NCBI GenBank assembly: GCA_022705365.1
Contig: JAKJEP010000067.1
Location: 1-12,478 of the forward strand
Length of the DNA: 12,478 bases
Reading direction: 5' to 3'
From: Planctomycetota bacterium
GTDB lineage: Bacteria; Planctomycetota; Phycisphaerae; Sedimentisphaerales; SM23-30
Each line of letters begins with the position of its first letter. Within the stretch, counting starts at the first letter, position 1. Positions 11,678 through 12,478 of this stretch are shown here, in pieces. Under the pieces are notes generated by a model, which was not told the DNA's origin, ran no database searches, and saw nothing but the letters and a program-made list of their open reading frames with translations. The translations under genes and the position numbers were made by a program.

Positions 11678-12478
11678 TCATGAGCGATTTGCTATCCGAG
11701 GAGGATCAGACATATCGGGTGGAAACTGAAATCGTCCGATATAATTTTTCCAATTATCTCCTGAACAGAAGTCTATTGATCCGCAGCTGTCCCATGCACG
11801 CTTGAGGCAGTATTCTTCTTGACTTAATCCAGGCGGCGGATTTGAACAAGAACCACCATAATAATATGCCTCAAGTTCTTTTCTCATGCAATGGCCACAA
11901 TTTCTACTTAGGTCGCACTGAATGGCATGAATCAATTCATGCATAAGAACTTCTTTGATTTGACTGGCACGGATATTTTCATTGCAGACAACAATTTGTT
12001 TTCTCTTGGTATGATAGTAGCCCATCGTGTCATCAGAACATTTGCCGCACTGTATTTTCTTCAGACAGGGCTTCATGTTCCTATCACGGCTTTTCTGGGC
12101 TTTCTGATATAAATCTCGAACTTGAAAATCTCTGCCGAGAAGCCATCTTACTGTATATTCACAACAAGAACTTGCTACCGTTAAACCATATGGATCATTA
12201 TTCGTCAGCGGTCTTGACTTTCCATACTCATACCCATTCATCCCATCCGCGTACTGCCCCGTCGGGTGAAAGGGATTTCCATTCCCGCCGGCAGGGTCAA
12301 TCCCCAGCGGGTCCCGCTGCAAAAACCGCCCCGTGTCTGTATCATAATATCGCGCCCGGTAATACATTACCTGCAGATTCCCGCCGTCCAGATAGTCTAA
12401 CTCCCGCCCCGTGAAGGCGTAATAATTGCCCCAAATCTGGAGCGAACTCGGCACCCAGCCGGCTGTATATTGCCTCCG
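11678..12478 (-). CDS. RHS-repeat protein C-terminus with HExxH metallopeptidase tip, 5' end outside window
   Basis: The frame is open to the window edge; 266 codons are visible and a GTG at 12454 is internal core, not the start. The core part is QYTAGWVPSSLQIWGNYYAF, YYRARYYDTDTGRFLQRDPL and GMNGYEYGKSRPLTNNDPYG. After DPYG comes a 169-residue tip. Numbering from the GTG codon, HELIH is at 172-176 (bases 11927-11941), with a likely third ligand Glu193 or Glu195 in KELEAYYYGG. The spacing HELIHA, then C, then ELEA-GxC resembles the M76 (ATP23-like) zinc peptidases, and CLKRAWDSC also fits. Ten or more Cys residues suggest an oxidising compartment or a second metal site. Probably the working toxin of this locus, secreted and cleaving an unknown protein. 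The likely immunity gene follows at 11651. Confidence 0.82.
   Translation of the reverse strand, partial: RRQYTAGWVPSSLQIWGNYYAFTGRELDYLDGGNLQVMYYRARYYDTDTGRFLQRDPLGIDPAGGNGNPFHPTGQYADGMNGYEYGKSRPLTNNDPYGLTVASSCCEYTVRWLLGRDFQVRDLYQKAQKSRDRNMKPCLKKIQCGKCSDDTMGYYHTKRKQIVVCNENIRASQIKEVLMHELIHAIQCDLSRNCGHCMRKELEAYYYGGSCSNPPPGLSQEEYCLKRAWDSCGSIDFCSGDNWKNYIGRFQFPPDMSDPPRIANRS
12301..12478 (-). repeat. RHS core repeat, copy 2
   Basis: Partner of 10800-10977, cut by the window edge. Together the copies form a long direct repeat of core sequence around different tips, which is the substrate for tip exchange by homologous recombination. Confidence 0.9.

Noticed and set aside
8663..12478. CRISPR or tandem repeat array
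   Set aside because: The repeats are two to three long copies of RHS coding sequence at large unequal spacing, not short regularly spaced repeats.

Overview
The window looks like accessory DNA from a Gram-negative bacterium, most plausibly a planctomycete (Phycisphaerae-like). The guess rests on gene types: a DUF1573 lipoprotein, an exported GH51-type glycosidase, RHS proteins with variable tips, and a HARE-HTH protein beside a phage terminase. There is no rRNA or marker gene, so the host is an inference. I see no tRNA, rRNA or CRISPR array.

Left part (1-4900, GC-rich): a piece of a prophage. It holds the C-terminal part of an N4/N6 DNA methyltransferase, a Doc/AbrB toxin-antitoxin pair with a clear promoter, operator-like inverted repeat and neighbouring terminator, a HARE-HTH protein, a small unknown gene, then a divergent pair: a small protein resembling the terminase N-terminus, and the large terminase subunit. 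The next phage gene, which begins like a zinc-ribbon protein, is cut after about 35 codons and continues in frame into the C-terminal third of an IS256-family transposase (to 5346; IS end near 5446). No portal or capsid gene follows, so the prophage is broken here.

Middle (5447-8641, minus strand): a terminator-like hairpin, a GH51-type alpha-L-arabinofuranosidase-like enzyme with an N-terminal carbohydrate-binding-like domain, and just upstream of it a DUF1573 lipoprotein. The two are 30 bp apart and probably form an operon.

Right part (8663-12478, minus strand): a degraded polymorphic-toxin (RHS) locus. In transcription order it has (1) the C-terminus of an RHS protein whose start lies beyond the window, with an HExxH metallopeptidase tip; (2) a small membrane-anchored protein; (3) an orphan RHS core fragment with a different tip that has a His/Cys pattern like caspase-type peptidases; (4) an ankyrin-repeat protein with a membrane anchor; (5) another small membrane-anchored protein; (6) a possible 59-residue membrane protein needing a -1 frameshift at A-AAA-AAG; (7) a 118-bp RHS core scrap directly upstream of, and in frame with, the DUF1573 gene. 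RHS core pieces are GC-rich and close to identical between copies, while tips and the genes after them are AT-rich and unrelated. This is the usual pattern of RHS tip replacement with candidate immunity genes left behind.
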